A DNA stretch of 26,138 nt from Prevotella sp. UBA5387 (GTDB lineage Bacteria; Bacteroidota; Bacteroidia; Bacteroidales; Bacteroidaceae): positions 28,060 to 54,197 of the forward strand of contig DHOP01000016.1 in NCBI GenBank assembly GCA_002407775.1, in the 5' to 3' direction. Shown piece by piece: positions 15,961-23,651 of the stretch. The notes below the pieces were generated by a model that searched no databases, was not told the DNA's origin, and saw only the letters and a list, made by a program, of their open reading frames with translations. How positions within the stretch are numbered: position 1 is the first letter of the stretch; each line of letters opens with the position of its first letter. Made by a program: the position numbers and the translations under genes.

Positions 15961-18510
15961 ATGGAAGAAAACAAGAAAGGGGAAGTGGACGTATTACCCG
16001 TCCCCGATGTTGAGGAAAAGTCATCCTTTGACTTCGCTGCCATTTTCACCACACTCGTATTGAATTGGAAATGGTTTGTACTCTCCCTGATCATTTGTAT
16101 CGGACTTGCAGCAATCTACTTACGCTACGCGACTCCTATCTATGAGTCTTCTGCAAAATTGCTCATCAAAGACAATGATCAGAACAACAACAGGAGTGCG
16201 AACATGCTTAATTCTGCCACTCTTGGTTTGATTTCCAACTCAACCGGTATTGACAATGAGATGGAGATCCTTACCTCACACTCTCTGGCTGAACAGACCG
16301 TGAGAGACTTGAAACTCTATGTGGAATACCATAATGTGGGCAGAGTTAAGGAGAACTTGGTATACAAGACTCAGCCGATCAGTGTGGATATGGACCCTGC
16401 CCACTTGGAAAAGTTAAATGCTCCCGTTGCGCTTAAAATTGAACGAGCAGGTAACAAATATCTGGTAACAGGTACATATTACATACCAATAACTGAAAAT
16501 GAAGCCGATGGACCTTACGCGATCAACAGGACAATTACCAAGCTACCTGCAACTATTGGAACTCGCGCAGGTATATTGACACTTGTCCCAAATAGCGTTG
16601 CCCCTATGGATGAAGGTGCAATCATGAAGGTGAGCCTGCAATCGCCACGCTATTCTTCCTATAAGTATGTGGGGGAGCTCAGTGTTTCACAGACCAGTAA
16701 GACAACGACCATTGCCAAGCTCGTCCTCAACGATGAAAATCCACAACGTAGCATTGACTATCTCCAGCAACTGGCAGTGTGCTATAACCGACAGGCCAAC
16801 CAAGACAAGAATGAGATTGCCATGCGTACTGAGGAGTTTATCAATGGTCGTCTGGAAAAAATCAACACCGAACTCGGTAACACAGAAGGCCAATTGGAAA
16901 GCTATAAGAAGCAGAACAACATGGTGGAGCTCAAACTGAATGCGGGACAAGCTGTGGGTAATGCCGACGTTTATTCACAAAAACTTGCCGAGGCAAACAC
17001 ACAAGTGCTTTTGCTCGACGAGATGCGCAACTATGTAAATAACCCCGCTAACAAGTTCCAGCCCCTACCATCTAACGTGGGTCTTACCGATCAATCAGCT
17101 ACCTCCCTGATTAACAATTATAACGAACTGGTGCAACGCCGTAACTTCCTCTTGCAAAGTGCCAGTGAAAGCTCTCCTTCCGTCATCCCATTGACCACGC
17201 AGTTGGAGCAACTACAAAACTCCATCCGTACAGCACTTGCCCAAGCAAGACGAAGCATGGACCTTGAAAGGAAATCCGTTGCTACTCAGTTTGGAAAATA
17301 TCAGGGACAGGTTGGTGCATCACCCGAGCAAGAGCGTATGCTTACACAGATTGGTCGTCAACAAGAAGTCAAAAGTGGTCTTTACCTGATGTTACTGCAA
17401 AAGCGTGAGGAAAACTCTATCTCACTTGCAGCTACTGCTGATAAAGGCAAGCTCATCGACAGCCCAGCAATTGATGGACAGATTAGTCCCAAGCGTTCAA
17501 TGATTTTGCTTATTGCCTTGCTCATTGGATTAGGTATTCCTGTATTGTCACTCTTTATTGGACGCTTGTTCCAATATAAGATAGAAGGACACAATGATGT
17601 GGCACGACTTACATCATTGCCTATCCTATCAGATGTGGCCATAGCATCCGAAACGATTAAGACAAAGGCGGATATTGTTGTTCATGAGAACAAGAACAAT
17701 ATGATGGAGGAGATTTTCCGTTCCTTACGAACAAACCTTCAGTTTATGTTAGAGGAAGGTCAGAAGGTGGTAATGTTTACCTCTACCAACTCTGGAGAGG
17801 GTAAAACATTTATTGCAGCAAACCTTGCCATGTCTTTTGCTCTGCTGGGCAAGAAAGTTGTTTTGGTGGGTCTTGACATTCGAAAACCACGACTTGCCAC
17901 CCTTTTCGAACTATCTGACAGGTCACATGGTATTACTAACCTGCTTGTCAAGGAAAATCCTGACTGGCAGATGATACAAAGTCAGATACTGCCATCAGGT
18001 ATAAACAACAACCTTGAACTACTCCTGGCAGGTCCCATTCCTCCAAATCCTGCAGAGTTGGTAGCACGCAAAAGCCTAGATCACATATTTACCGAACTTC
18101 GCAAAAATTACGACTACATCCTCGTTGACACAGCACCTGTGGGCTTAGTGACCGACACTTTGCAGATTGGGCGAGTTTGCGATTCCACCATCTATATGGT
18201 ACGTGCAGACTATACTCCCAAAGAGAGTTTTGACCTTATTAATGGGTTGTCCGCTTCTAATAAGCTTCCAAAGATGAGCATTGTACTCAACGGCATCGAT
18301 ATGTCGAAGAAGAAGTACGGCTATTACTATGGCTTTGGCAAATATGGCAAATATGGTAAGTATGCCCGTTATGGCGCATTTGGTCGCAATGGGAACTATG
18401 GTTCATATGGAAAATATGGCAATTACGGTACCTATGGCAATTATGGCTCGTACGGCAACTACAGCAACAGCCACTATGGCGATGCCAATGACACATCCAT
18501 TAAGAGGTAA
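15961..18510 (+). CDS. Wzc-type polysaccharide chain-length regulator / bacterial tyrosine kinase
   Basis: An 849-residue inner-membrane protein. A Wzz-type domain is bounded by membrane helices at about 37-57 and 512-537, with a long periplasmic coiled region including a GNVR-like part between them. The cytoplasmic BY-kinase domain has Walker A S611-G-E-G-K-T616, Walker A' VVLVGLDIRKP (633-643; the first Asp of the usual DxD is Gly637, the second is Asp639), and Walker B ILVDTAP with D723. The C-terminal tail from Y786 to about 840 holds 17 tyrosines in YG-N/K/S repeats, the expected autophosphorylation cluster. Such proteins control capsule or exopolysaccharide length and export with a Wza-type outer-membrane channel; no such channel or glycosyltransferase cluster is adjacent here. 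The HAD gene starts 2 bp downstream. Confidence 0.92.
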   Translation: MEENKKGEVDVLPVPDVEEKSSFDFAAIFTTLVLNWKWFVLSLIICIGLAAIYLRYATPIYESSAKLLIKDNDQNNNRSANMLNSATLGLISNSTGIDNEMEILTSHSLAEQTVRDLKLYVEYHNVGRVKENLVYKTQPISVDMDPAHLEKLNAPVALKIERAGNKYLVTGTYYIPITENEADGPYAINRTITKLPATIGTRAGILTLVPNSVAPMDEGAIMKVSLQSPRYSSYKYVGELSVSQTSKTTTIAKLVLNDENPQRSIDYLQQLAVCYNRQANQDKNEIAMRTEEFINGRLEKINTELGNTEGQLESYKKQNNMVELKLNAGQAVGNADVYSQKLAEANTQVLLLDEMRNYVNNPANKFQPLPSNVGLTDQSATSLINNYNELVQRRNFLLQSASESSPSVIPLTTQLEQLQNSIRTALAQARRSMDLERKSVATQFGKYQGQVGASPEQERMLTQIGRQQEVKSGLYLMLLQKREENSISLAATADKGKLIDSPAIDGQISPKRSMILLIALLIGLGIPVLSLFIGRLFQYKIEGHNDVARLTSLPILSDVAIASETIKTKADIVVHENKNNMMEEIFRSLRTNLQFMLEEGQKVVMFTSTNSGEGKTFIAANLAMSFALLGKKVVLVGLDIRKPRLATLFELSDRSHGITNLLVKENPDWQMIQSQILPSGINNNLELLLAGPIPPNPAELVARKSLDHIFTELRKNYDYILVDTAPVGLVTDTLQIGRVCDSTIYMVRADYTPKESFDLINGLSASNKLPKMSIVLNGIDMSKKKYGYYYGFGKYGKYGKYARYGAFGRNGNYGSYGKYGNYGTYGNYGSYGNYSNSHYGDANDTSIKR
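18334..18480 (+). repeat. In-frame ~9-bp tandem repeat in the tyrosine tail
   Basis: The coding sequence repeats units like TATGGCAAN/TACGGCAAY about every 9 bases, encoding Tyr-Gly-Asn/Lys/Ser. Codon use alternates (TAT/TAC, GGC/GGT), so the DNA copies are diverged. Gain or loss of a unit would keep the frame and change the number of phosphorylatable tyrosines. Confidence 0.7.
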
Positions 18511-18512
18511 CT

Positions 18513-18944
18513 ATGGCAACAATCGCAGTAGACTTTGATGGAACCATCGTCGAACATCGCTACCCTGAGATAGGCGAAGAGCTACCGTTTGCCACGGAAA
18601 CCCTCCGTATGCTTATCAAGGACCACCACCGCCTCATCCTTTGGAGCGTGCGAGAAGGCCAGCTCCTTCAGAATGCTGTAGACTGGTGCCGCGAGCGAGG
18701 CGTAGAGTTCTGGGCCGTAAACCGCGATTATCCCGAGGAAGAGGTAGAAAACAACAATCACTTCAGTCGTAAGATCAAGGCTGATTATTTCATCGATGAC
18801 CGTGGCATCGGTGGACTTCCCGACTGGGGACAGATATACCACATCATCCATGACCACAAATCCTTTGCACAGATTATAACCGAAAGCATGGGGCATACCA
18901 GCGAGGAAGATGTACCACGTAAGAAACATTGGTGGCAATTTTAA
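18513..18944 (+). CDS. Small HAD-superfamily phosphatase-like protein (BT0820-like)
   Basis: A 143-residue protein with HAD motifs: I-A-V-D7-F-D9-G-T (motif I, nucleophile and general acid), LILWS (motif II, Ser), and KADYFIDDRGIGG (acidic motif IV). The cap is very small. It resembles a Bacteroides HAD family, also called hydrolase, whose substrate I do not know. It begins 2 bp after the Wzc-like gene and is surely cotranscribed with it. A sugar-phosphate or nucleotide-linked role in polysaccharide synthesis is possible but unsupported by the sequence itself. The C-terminus (RKKHWWQF) is aromatic and basic. Confidence 0.8.
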   Translation: MATIAVDFDGTIVEHRYPEIGEELPFATETLRMLIKDHHRLILWSVREGQLLQNAVDWCRERGVEFWAVNRDYPEEEVENNNHFSRKIKADYFIDDRGIGGLPDWGQIYHIIHDHKSFAQIITESMGHTSEEDVPRKKHWWQF

Positions 18945-18964
18945 CCACTCACACCTCAATATTT

Positions 18965-18996
18965 TCGGAGTACTCAGAGCAATCAGAGTACTCCGA
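18965..18996. other. Perfect 11-bp inverted repeat between the HAD gene and fmt
   Basis: TCGGAGTACTC (18965-18975) and GAGTACTCCGA (18986-18996) pair perfectly across a 10-nt loop. Each arm contains the self-palindrome GAGTACTC. No T-run follows on either strand, so it is not a standard terminator. It could be a weak terminator, an RNA-processing structure, or a dimer protein-binding site lying 25 bp before the fmt start. Confidence 0.6.
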
Positions 18997-19020
18997 TATT
19001 CAATTAAATGAGTCGAAGAA

Positions 19021-19998
19021 ATGGAGAAACAGGATTTAAGAATCATCTTTATGGGCACACCCGAGTTTGCTGTAGGCACACTAAGCAGACTCGTAGAACA
19101 GCAATATCAGGTAGTAGCAGTAGTAACGCAACCCGACAAACCAGTTGGTCGTCATCAGAATGAGTTGCAACCATCTGCTGTAAAGACATATGCCATAGAG
19201 CATGGTATTCCTGTTTTACAGCCAGTTAAGATGAAGGACCCTGACTTCGTAGCCGAACTTGATTCCTACAATGCTGACATCCAGGTGGTCGTTGCCTTCC
19301 GCATGCTGCCCGAAGTTGTTTGGAGCATGCCTCGTTTTGGCACATTCAATGTCCATGCAGCTCTTTTACCACAGTACCGTGGTGCAGCTCCCATCAACTG
19401 GGCAATCATCAATGGCGAGACCGAGACTGGCGTAACGACCTTTTTCCTAGACCATAACATCGACACTGGTCGTATTATATTACAGAGAAGGTTTCCTATC
19501 CCAGATGATGCTGATGTGGAATACGTCTATGACGGCCTGATGCAACTCGGAGCAGAGATCGCTACAGACACACTCGACTTGGTGATGTCGTCTAATGGTC
19601 ACATAGAAGCAAAAGATCAAGATGAGTTCACTAAATCCCAAAACACACTTCATCCTGCTCCTAAAATCTTCAAGGACACTTGCCAAATCGATTGGAACCA
19701 ACCAGCGAAAAGAGTTTACGACTTCGTTCGCGGACTGTCCCCTTATCCTGGTGCATGGACCACTTTAAACTACAACAACCGTCCGTCGACCCTCAAACTC
19801 TTCCACACGTCTAAAAACACTGAAGTTGTTGGCACAGTTGCCCCAGGAACTATTCGCACTCATCACTCCCATCTTTTCATCGCCTGTCAAGATAATTGGC
19901 TCGAAATATTAGACCTTCAACTTTCCGGCAAAAAACGAATGTCTGCTCGAGATTTCATCAATGGTAACCGCGACATTGACACTGCAACAGTAGATTGA
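19021..19998 (+). CDS. fmt: Methionyl-tRNA formyltransferase
   Basis: A 325-residue enzyme that formylates initiator Met-tRNA using 10-formyl-tetrahydrofolate. The N-terminus IIFMGTPEFAVGTL is typical. The catalytic stretch is FNVHAALLPQYRGAAPINWAI with N110 and H112, and D149 lies in DHNIDTGRII. The C-terminal tRNA-binding domain covers about 215-315 (RVYDFVRGLSPYPGAWT). Length is normal. It lies 76 bp behind the HAD gene with a hairpin between; no promoter box was found in that gap, so read-through from the rfbA operon is likely. A terminator-like stem and a new promoter follow before the glycogen genes. Confidence 0.96.
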   Translation: MEKQDLRIIFMGTPEFAVGTLSRLVEQQYQVVAVVTQPDKPVGRHQNELQPSAVKTYAIEHGIPVLQPVKMKDPDFVAELDSYNADIQVVVAFRMLPEVVWSMPRFGTFNVHAALLPQYRGAAPINWAIINGETETGVTTFFLDHNIDTGRIILQRRFPIPDDADVEYVYDGLMQLGAEIATDTLDLVMSSNGHIEAKDQDEFTKSQNTLHPAPKIFKDTCQIDWNQPAKRVYDFVRGLSPYPGAWTTLNYNNRPSTLKLFHTSKNTEVVGTVAPGTIRTHHSHLFIACQDNWLEILDLQLSGKKRMSARDFINGNRDIDTATVD

Positions 19999-20212
19999 TT
20001 TGCCCCAAGTGCTCTAAAAGACATGGTTCTTGACACTTCTGCTTTCGTAAAAAACAATCGTATACTATATTTATATTAGAGTTTGTCATACGTAACACGT
20101 ATAGCACGTATATACTTATATTTGCCTTACTTCTAAATATTTGCCAGAATCTCACTATTAAACCGATTCTCTGACACCATTTTATCACAGTGTTAGCCGT
20201 CGCTACATATTC

Positions 20213-20244
20213 TCACTTATTTGATTATTTTTCCAAATAAGTGA
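20213..20244. terminator. Terminator-like hairpin between fmt and the glycogen cluster
   Basis: TCACTTATTTG (20213-20223) pairs perfectly with CAAATAAGTGA (20234-20244), with a 10-nt loop. TATTTTATTTT follows on the + strand. It lies 215 bp after fmt and 9 bp before the -33 box of the next promoter. Because it abuts the promoter, an operator role is also possible. Confidence 0.6.
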
Positions 20245-20252
20245 TATTTTAT

Positions 20253-20283
20253 TTTGCACAGTTCCGAAATATTGCTAACTTTG
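20253..20283 (+). promoter_or_regulatory. Promoter of the glycogen cluster
   Basis: TTTG at 20253-20256, a 19-bp spacer, and TAACTTTG at 20276-20283 match the Bacteroidota consensus. A start near 20290 leaves a leader of about 80 nt. A second TATATTTG at 20117-20124 lacks a -33 box. Confidence 0.78.
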
Positions 20284-20369
20284 AGGGAGTAAGAAGTGCT
20301 CTTGCTATAGCGAGGACGCAACTTGCGATTATTCATCTATTACAACAATAACTGCCTTAAACATTCGCT

Positions 20370-22319
20370 ATGAGTTATCTTAGATTTGAAAAGGCTCAGA
20401 TGACCAACCTTCAAGAGTCGCTACCTAAGGAGCTGCTTCGCACGAATCGATCAGGGGCATACGCTTGTTCTACTATTGTAGACTGCAATACGCGTAAATA
20501 TCATGGCCTACTCGTGGTGCCTGTTCCTGAGATCGATGATGAAAATCACGTGCTGCTATCCTCCCTCGACTGTTCGGTCATCCAGCATGGGGCGGCCTTC
20601 AACCTAGGCCTTCATAAGTATCAGGGCAATAATTTCAGTCCGAATGGACATAAATACATCCGCGAATTTGATTGCGACAAGGTTCCGACGACACTCTACC
20701 GTGTCGGGGGAGTGTTGCTTAAGAGGGAGATTGTCTTCCAACACTTCGAGGACCGTATACTCATCCGCTACACACTCGTTGACGCCCATTATGCCACTAC
20801 CCTGCGGTTCAAACCATTCCTAGCCTTCCGTAGTGTGCGTCAGTTTACCCATGAGAATCCCATTGTTAACAAAGACTATCAGGAGGTGGACAATGGCATT
20901 AAGACTTGCCTTTACGCTGGCTATCCCGAACTCTTCATGCAGTTTTCCCGTAAGGTGCAGTTTGTCTTCCAACCTGACTGGTATCGCGGCATAGAATACA
21001 CCAAGGAACAAGAACGCGGTTATGCCTCCAACGAGGATCTATACGTACCAGGATACTTCGAAGTAAACCTTCATAAGGGCGACGCCATAGTATTTGCCGC
21101 CTCTACATCAGCTACAAATGTGCGTGGCTTGCGACCATTGTTCGATAAGGAGGTATCAGAGCGGTCTCCCCGTGACAACTTCTTCCATTGTCTGGTCAAC
21201 GCTGCTCATCAATTCCACGTTGAAGATAAGCACGGCAAGAAATACATATTAGCAGGATACCCATGGTTTAAGGCTCGTGCCCGTGACACATTCATCGCTC
21301 TTCCAGGACTAACTCTTTCCATCGAGGAGGACGAGTTCTTCGATGCAGCTATGCAAACTGCCGAAAAAGGAGTACGAAATTTCATGGATGGCAAGCCACT
21401 CACAGTGAACATCTATGAGATAGAGCAACCCGATGTGTTGCTTTGGGCAATCTGGTGTATCCAGCAATATGCTAAAGAGAAAGGTCTGGAGCAGTGTGCG
21501 GCAAAATATGGCAAGCTAGTGCTTGACATCATCCATTATATTAGAGCAGACAAGCACCCCAACCTTACGCTTGAATCAAATGCCCTTGTCAAGACAGACG
21601 GCAAAGATCGCCCAGTTACATGGATGAACTCCATCGCCAATGGCAAGCCGGTTGTTCCACGTACAGGATTTATTGTGGAGTTCAATGCGCTTTGGTACAA
21701 TGCGCTTCGATTTGGCAACAACATCGCAGACACCCTTGGACAGGCCAAGGTAGCTGGCGAACTGAAGGCACTGGCCGAACAATGCGGCATGTCTTTTGTC
21801 TCTACTTTTTTCAACCAATACAACTATCTCTTTGACTATGTTGATCCAGAGGGCGAAGAACAAGACTGGAGCGTACGACCAAATATGATTTTCGCTGCAG
21901 CCTTCGACTACTCACCTCTAACTCAGGACCAAAAGAAGAACGTCATAGATATATGTACACGAGAACTTCTTACGCCTAAGGGACTGCGTTCACTTTCGCC
22001 TAAGAGCGGCGGATACAATCCCATGTACATCGGCCCACAGGTGCAGCGCGACTACGCCTACCATCAGGGCACTGCCTGGCCATGGCTTGGTGGATTCTAC
22101 ATGGAGGCCTGCCTGAAACTCTACAAGCGTACGCGCCTGAGCTTTATCGAACGTCAAATGGTGGGCTATGAAGACGAAATGTTCTACCACTGCGTTGGCA
22201 CGTTGCCCGAGCTGTTCGACGGCAACCCACCTTTCCACGGTCGAGGGGCGGTATCATACGCAATGAACGTGGCCGAGATCCTTCGCTCTTTGGAGCAAAT
22301 GGAGAAATATAAATATTAA
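20370..22319 (+). CDS. Glycogen debranching enzyme (amylo-alpha-1,6-glucosidase, GH133-type)
   Basis: A 649-residue protein. The N-terminal domain is recognisable from residues 10-60 (LPKELLRTNRSGAYACSTIV, RKYHGLLVVPVP). The C-terminal (alpha/alpha)6 domain begins at about residue 280 with the motif GYPWFKARARDTFIALPGLTL starting near 296, described here only to place the domain; a common form of that motif is GYPWFGRWGRD, so the KARA part is slightly divergent. DYAYHQGTAWPWLGGFYMEA near the C-terminus is also typical. It removes alpha-1,6 branches of glycogen-like polymers in the cytoplasm; no signal peptide is present. It leads a three-gene cluster with a GT4 and a GH57-like protein. Confidence 0.9.
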   Translation: MSYLRFEKAQMTNLQESLPKELLRTNRSGAYACSTIVDCNTRKYHGLLVVPVPEIDDENHVLLSSLDCSVIQHGAAFNLGLHKYQGNNFSPNGHKYIREFDCDKVPTTLYRVGGVLLKREIVFQHFEDRILIRYTLVDAHYATTLRFKPFLAFRSVRQFTHENPIVNKDYQEVDNGIKTCLYAGYPELFMQFSRKVQFVFQPDWYRGIEYTKEQERGYASNEDLYVPGYFEVNLHKGDAIVFAASTSATNVRGLRPLFDKEVSERSPRDNFFHCLVNAAHQFHVEDKHGKKYILAGYPWFKARARDTFIALPGLTLSIEEDEFFDAAMQTAEKGVRNFMDGKPLTVNIYEIEQPDVLLWAIWCIQQYAKEKGLEQCAAKYGKLVLDIIHYIRADKHPNLTLESNALVKTDGKDRPVTWMNSIANGKPVVPRTGFIVEFNALWYNALRFGNNIADTLGQAKVAGELKALAEQCGMSFVSTFFNQYNYLFDYVDPEGEEQDWSVRPNMIFAAAFDYSPLTQDQKKNVIDICTRELLTPKGLRSLSPKSGGYNPMYIGPQVQRDYAYHQGTAWPWLGGFYMEACLKLYKRTRLSFIERQMVGYEDEMFYHCVGTLPELFDGNPPFHGRGAVSYAMNVAEILRSLEQMEKYKY

Positions 22320-22326
22320 GGGAGGG
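22320..22326 (+). promoter_or_regulatory. Purine-rich Shine-Dalgarno-like site
   Basis: GGAGGGC lies 6 nt before the ATG at 22333. Such sites are uncommon in this window, where most starts have none, and it supports this start codon. Confidence 0.5.
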
Positions 22327-22332
22327 CTACAT

Positions 22333-23601
22333 ATGAAAGTATTAATGTTTGGCTGGGAGTATCCTCCCCACGTATACGGCGGATTAGCCACTGCCAACTT
22401 TGGCATTTCTGAAGGACTTCATGCCCAAGGGGACATCGAGACCATCCTATGCCTGCCAAAGCCTTGGGGCGATGAGGATCGACAATATGCCCGCATCGTA
22501 GCCATGAACTGCGTGCCCATTGTCTATCGCGACGTGAACTATGACTATGTGAAGAATCGCATTGGCAACCTCATGGACCCTAATGATTATTATCGTTATC
22601 GCGACCACATCTATGCGGACTTCAACTATATGCACGTCAACGACCTTGGCTGCATGGAGTTTGCAGGCGGCTATCCGGGCAATCTACACGAGGAAATCAA
22701 CAATTATTCGGTCATTGCTAGTGTTGTGGCCCGAAGCGAGGAGTTCGATATCATTCATGCCCACGACTGGCTCACCTACCCTGCTGGCATCCATGCCAAG
22801 CAAGTAAGTGGCAAACCTCTTTGCATACACGTACATGCTACCGACTATGACCGTAGCCGTGGCAAGGTAAATCCTACTGTCTATAGTATAGAGAAAGATG
22901 GTATGGACCATGCCGACTGCATCATGTGCGTGAGCGAACTAACGCGCAATACCGTTATTCACCAGTATCATCAGGACCCACGCAAGGTATACACCGTTCA
23001 CAATGCGGTCTATCCGCTGAGTGAGGAGAATGCTGCCATCCCTCGTCCCGACCATAAGGAAAAGGATAGAATCGTAACATTCCTTGGCCGTATCACCATG
23101 CAGAAAGGGCCCGAATACTTTGTCGAGGCAGCCAATATGGTGCTTCACCGTACGCGTCACATCCGCTTCTGTATGGCAGGCTCTGGCGATATGATGGAAC
23201 AGATGATATATCTCGCCGCCGAGCGTGGCATCGCCGACCGTTTCCACTTCCCTGGTTTCCTTCGCGGCAAGCAGGTTTACGAATGCCTCAAGCAATCAGA
23301 TGTCTATGTCATGCCATCAGTCAGTGAACCCTTTGGCATCTCCCCATTGGAAGCCATGCAGTGCGGCACGCCCACCATCATTTCCAAGCAGAGTGGTTGT
23401 GCTGAGATATTGACCAACTGTATCAAGCTCGATTACTGGGATATTCACGCACTTGCAGACGCAATATATGGCATTTGTCACAATGATAGCCTCTTCCATT
23501 ATCTTCAGGAAGAAGGGCAGCAAGAGGTAGCCCAGATCACCTGGGAAAAGGTAGGCGCATGGATTCGCGAGCTTTACATGCGCACATTAGGGTGGAAATA
23601 A
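22333..23601 (+). CDS. GT4-type glycosyltransferase, glycogen synthase-like
   Basis: A 422-residue GT-B enzyme. The N-terminal domain starts MKVLMFGWEYPPHVYGGLAT, the glycine loop used by starch/glycogen synthase-like enzymes. The C-terminal donor-binding domain begins near residue 236 (IVTFLGRITMQKGPEYFVEA) and has the E-x7-E motif in SEPFGISPLEAMQCGTPTII. It lacks a signal peptide. The family includes bacterial glycogen synthases of GT4 type, and in Bacteroidota this gene commonly lies between a debranching enzyme and a GH57 protein, so a role in building alpha-1,4-glucan is the best guess. The sugar donor cannot be read from sequence. Stop-to-start gaps are 13 bp upstream and 50 bp downstream, consistent with one operon. 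Confidence 0.88.
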   Translation: MKVLMFGWEYPPHVYGGLATANFGISEGLHAQGDIETILCLPKPWGDEDRQYARIVAMNCVPIVYRDVNYDYVKNRIGNLMDPNDYYRYRDHIYADFNYMHVNDLGCMEFAGGYPGNLHEEINNYSVIASVVARSEEFDIIHAHDWLTYPAGIHAKQVSGKPLCIHVHATDYDRSRGKVNPTVYSIEKDGMDHADCIMCVSELTRNTVIHQYHQDPRKVYTVHNAVYPLSEENAAIPRPDHKEKDRIVTFLGRITMQKGPEYFVEAANMVLHRTRHIRFCMAGSGDMMEQMIYLAAERGIADRFHFPGFLRGKQVYECLKQSDVYVMPSVSEPFGISPLEAMQCGTPTIISKQSGCAEILTNCIKLDYWDIHALADAIYGICHNDSLFHYLQEEGQQEVAQITWEKVGAWIRELYMRTLGWK

Positions 23602-23651
23602 CCGCCTGCTTATTCGAAAATTCCTCAATCTAACCATTAAGTATAAGCAAT

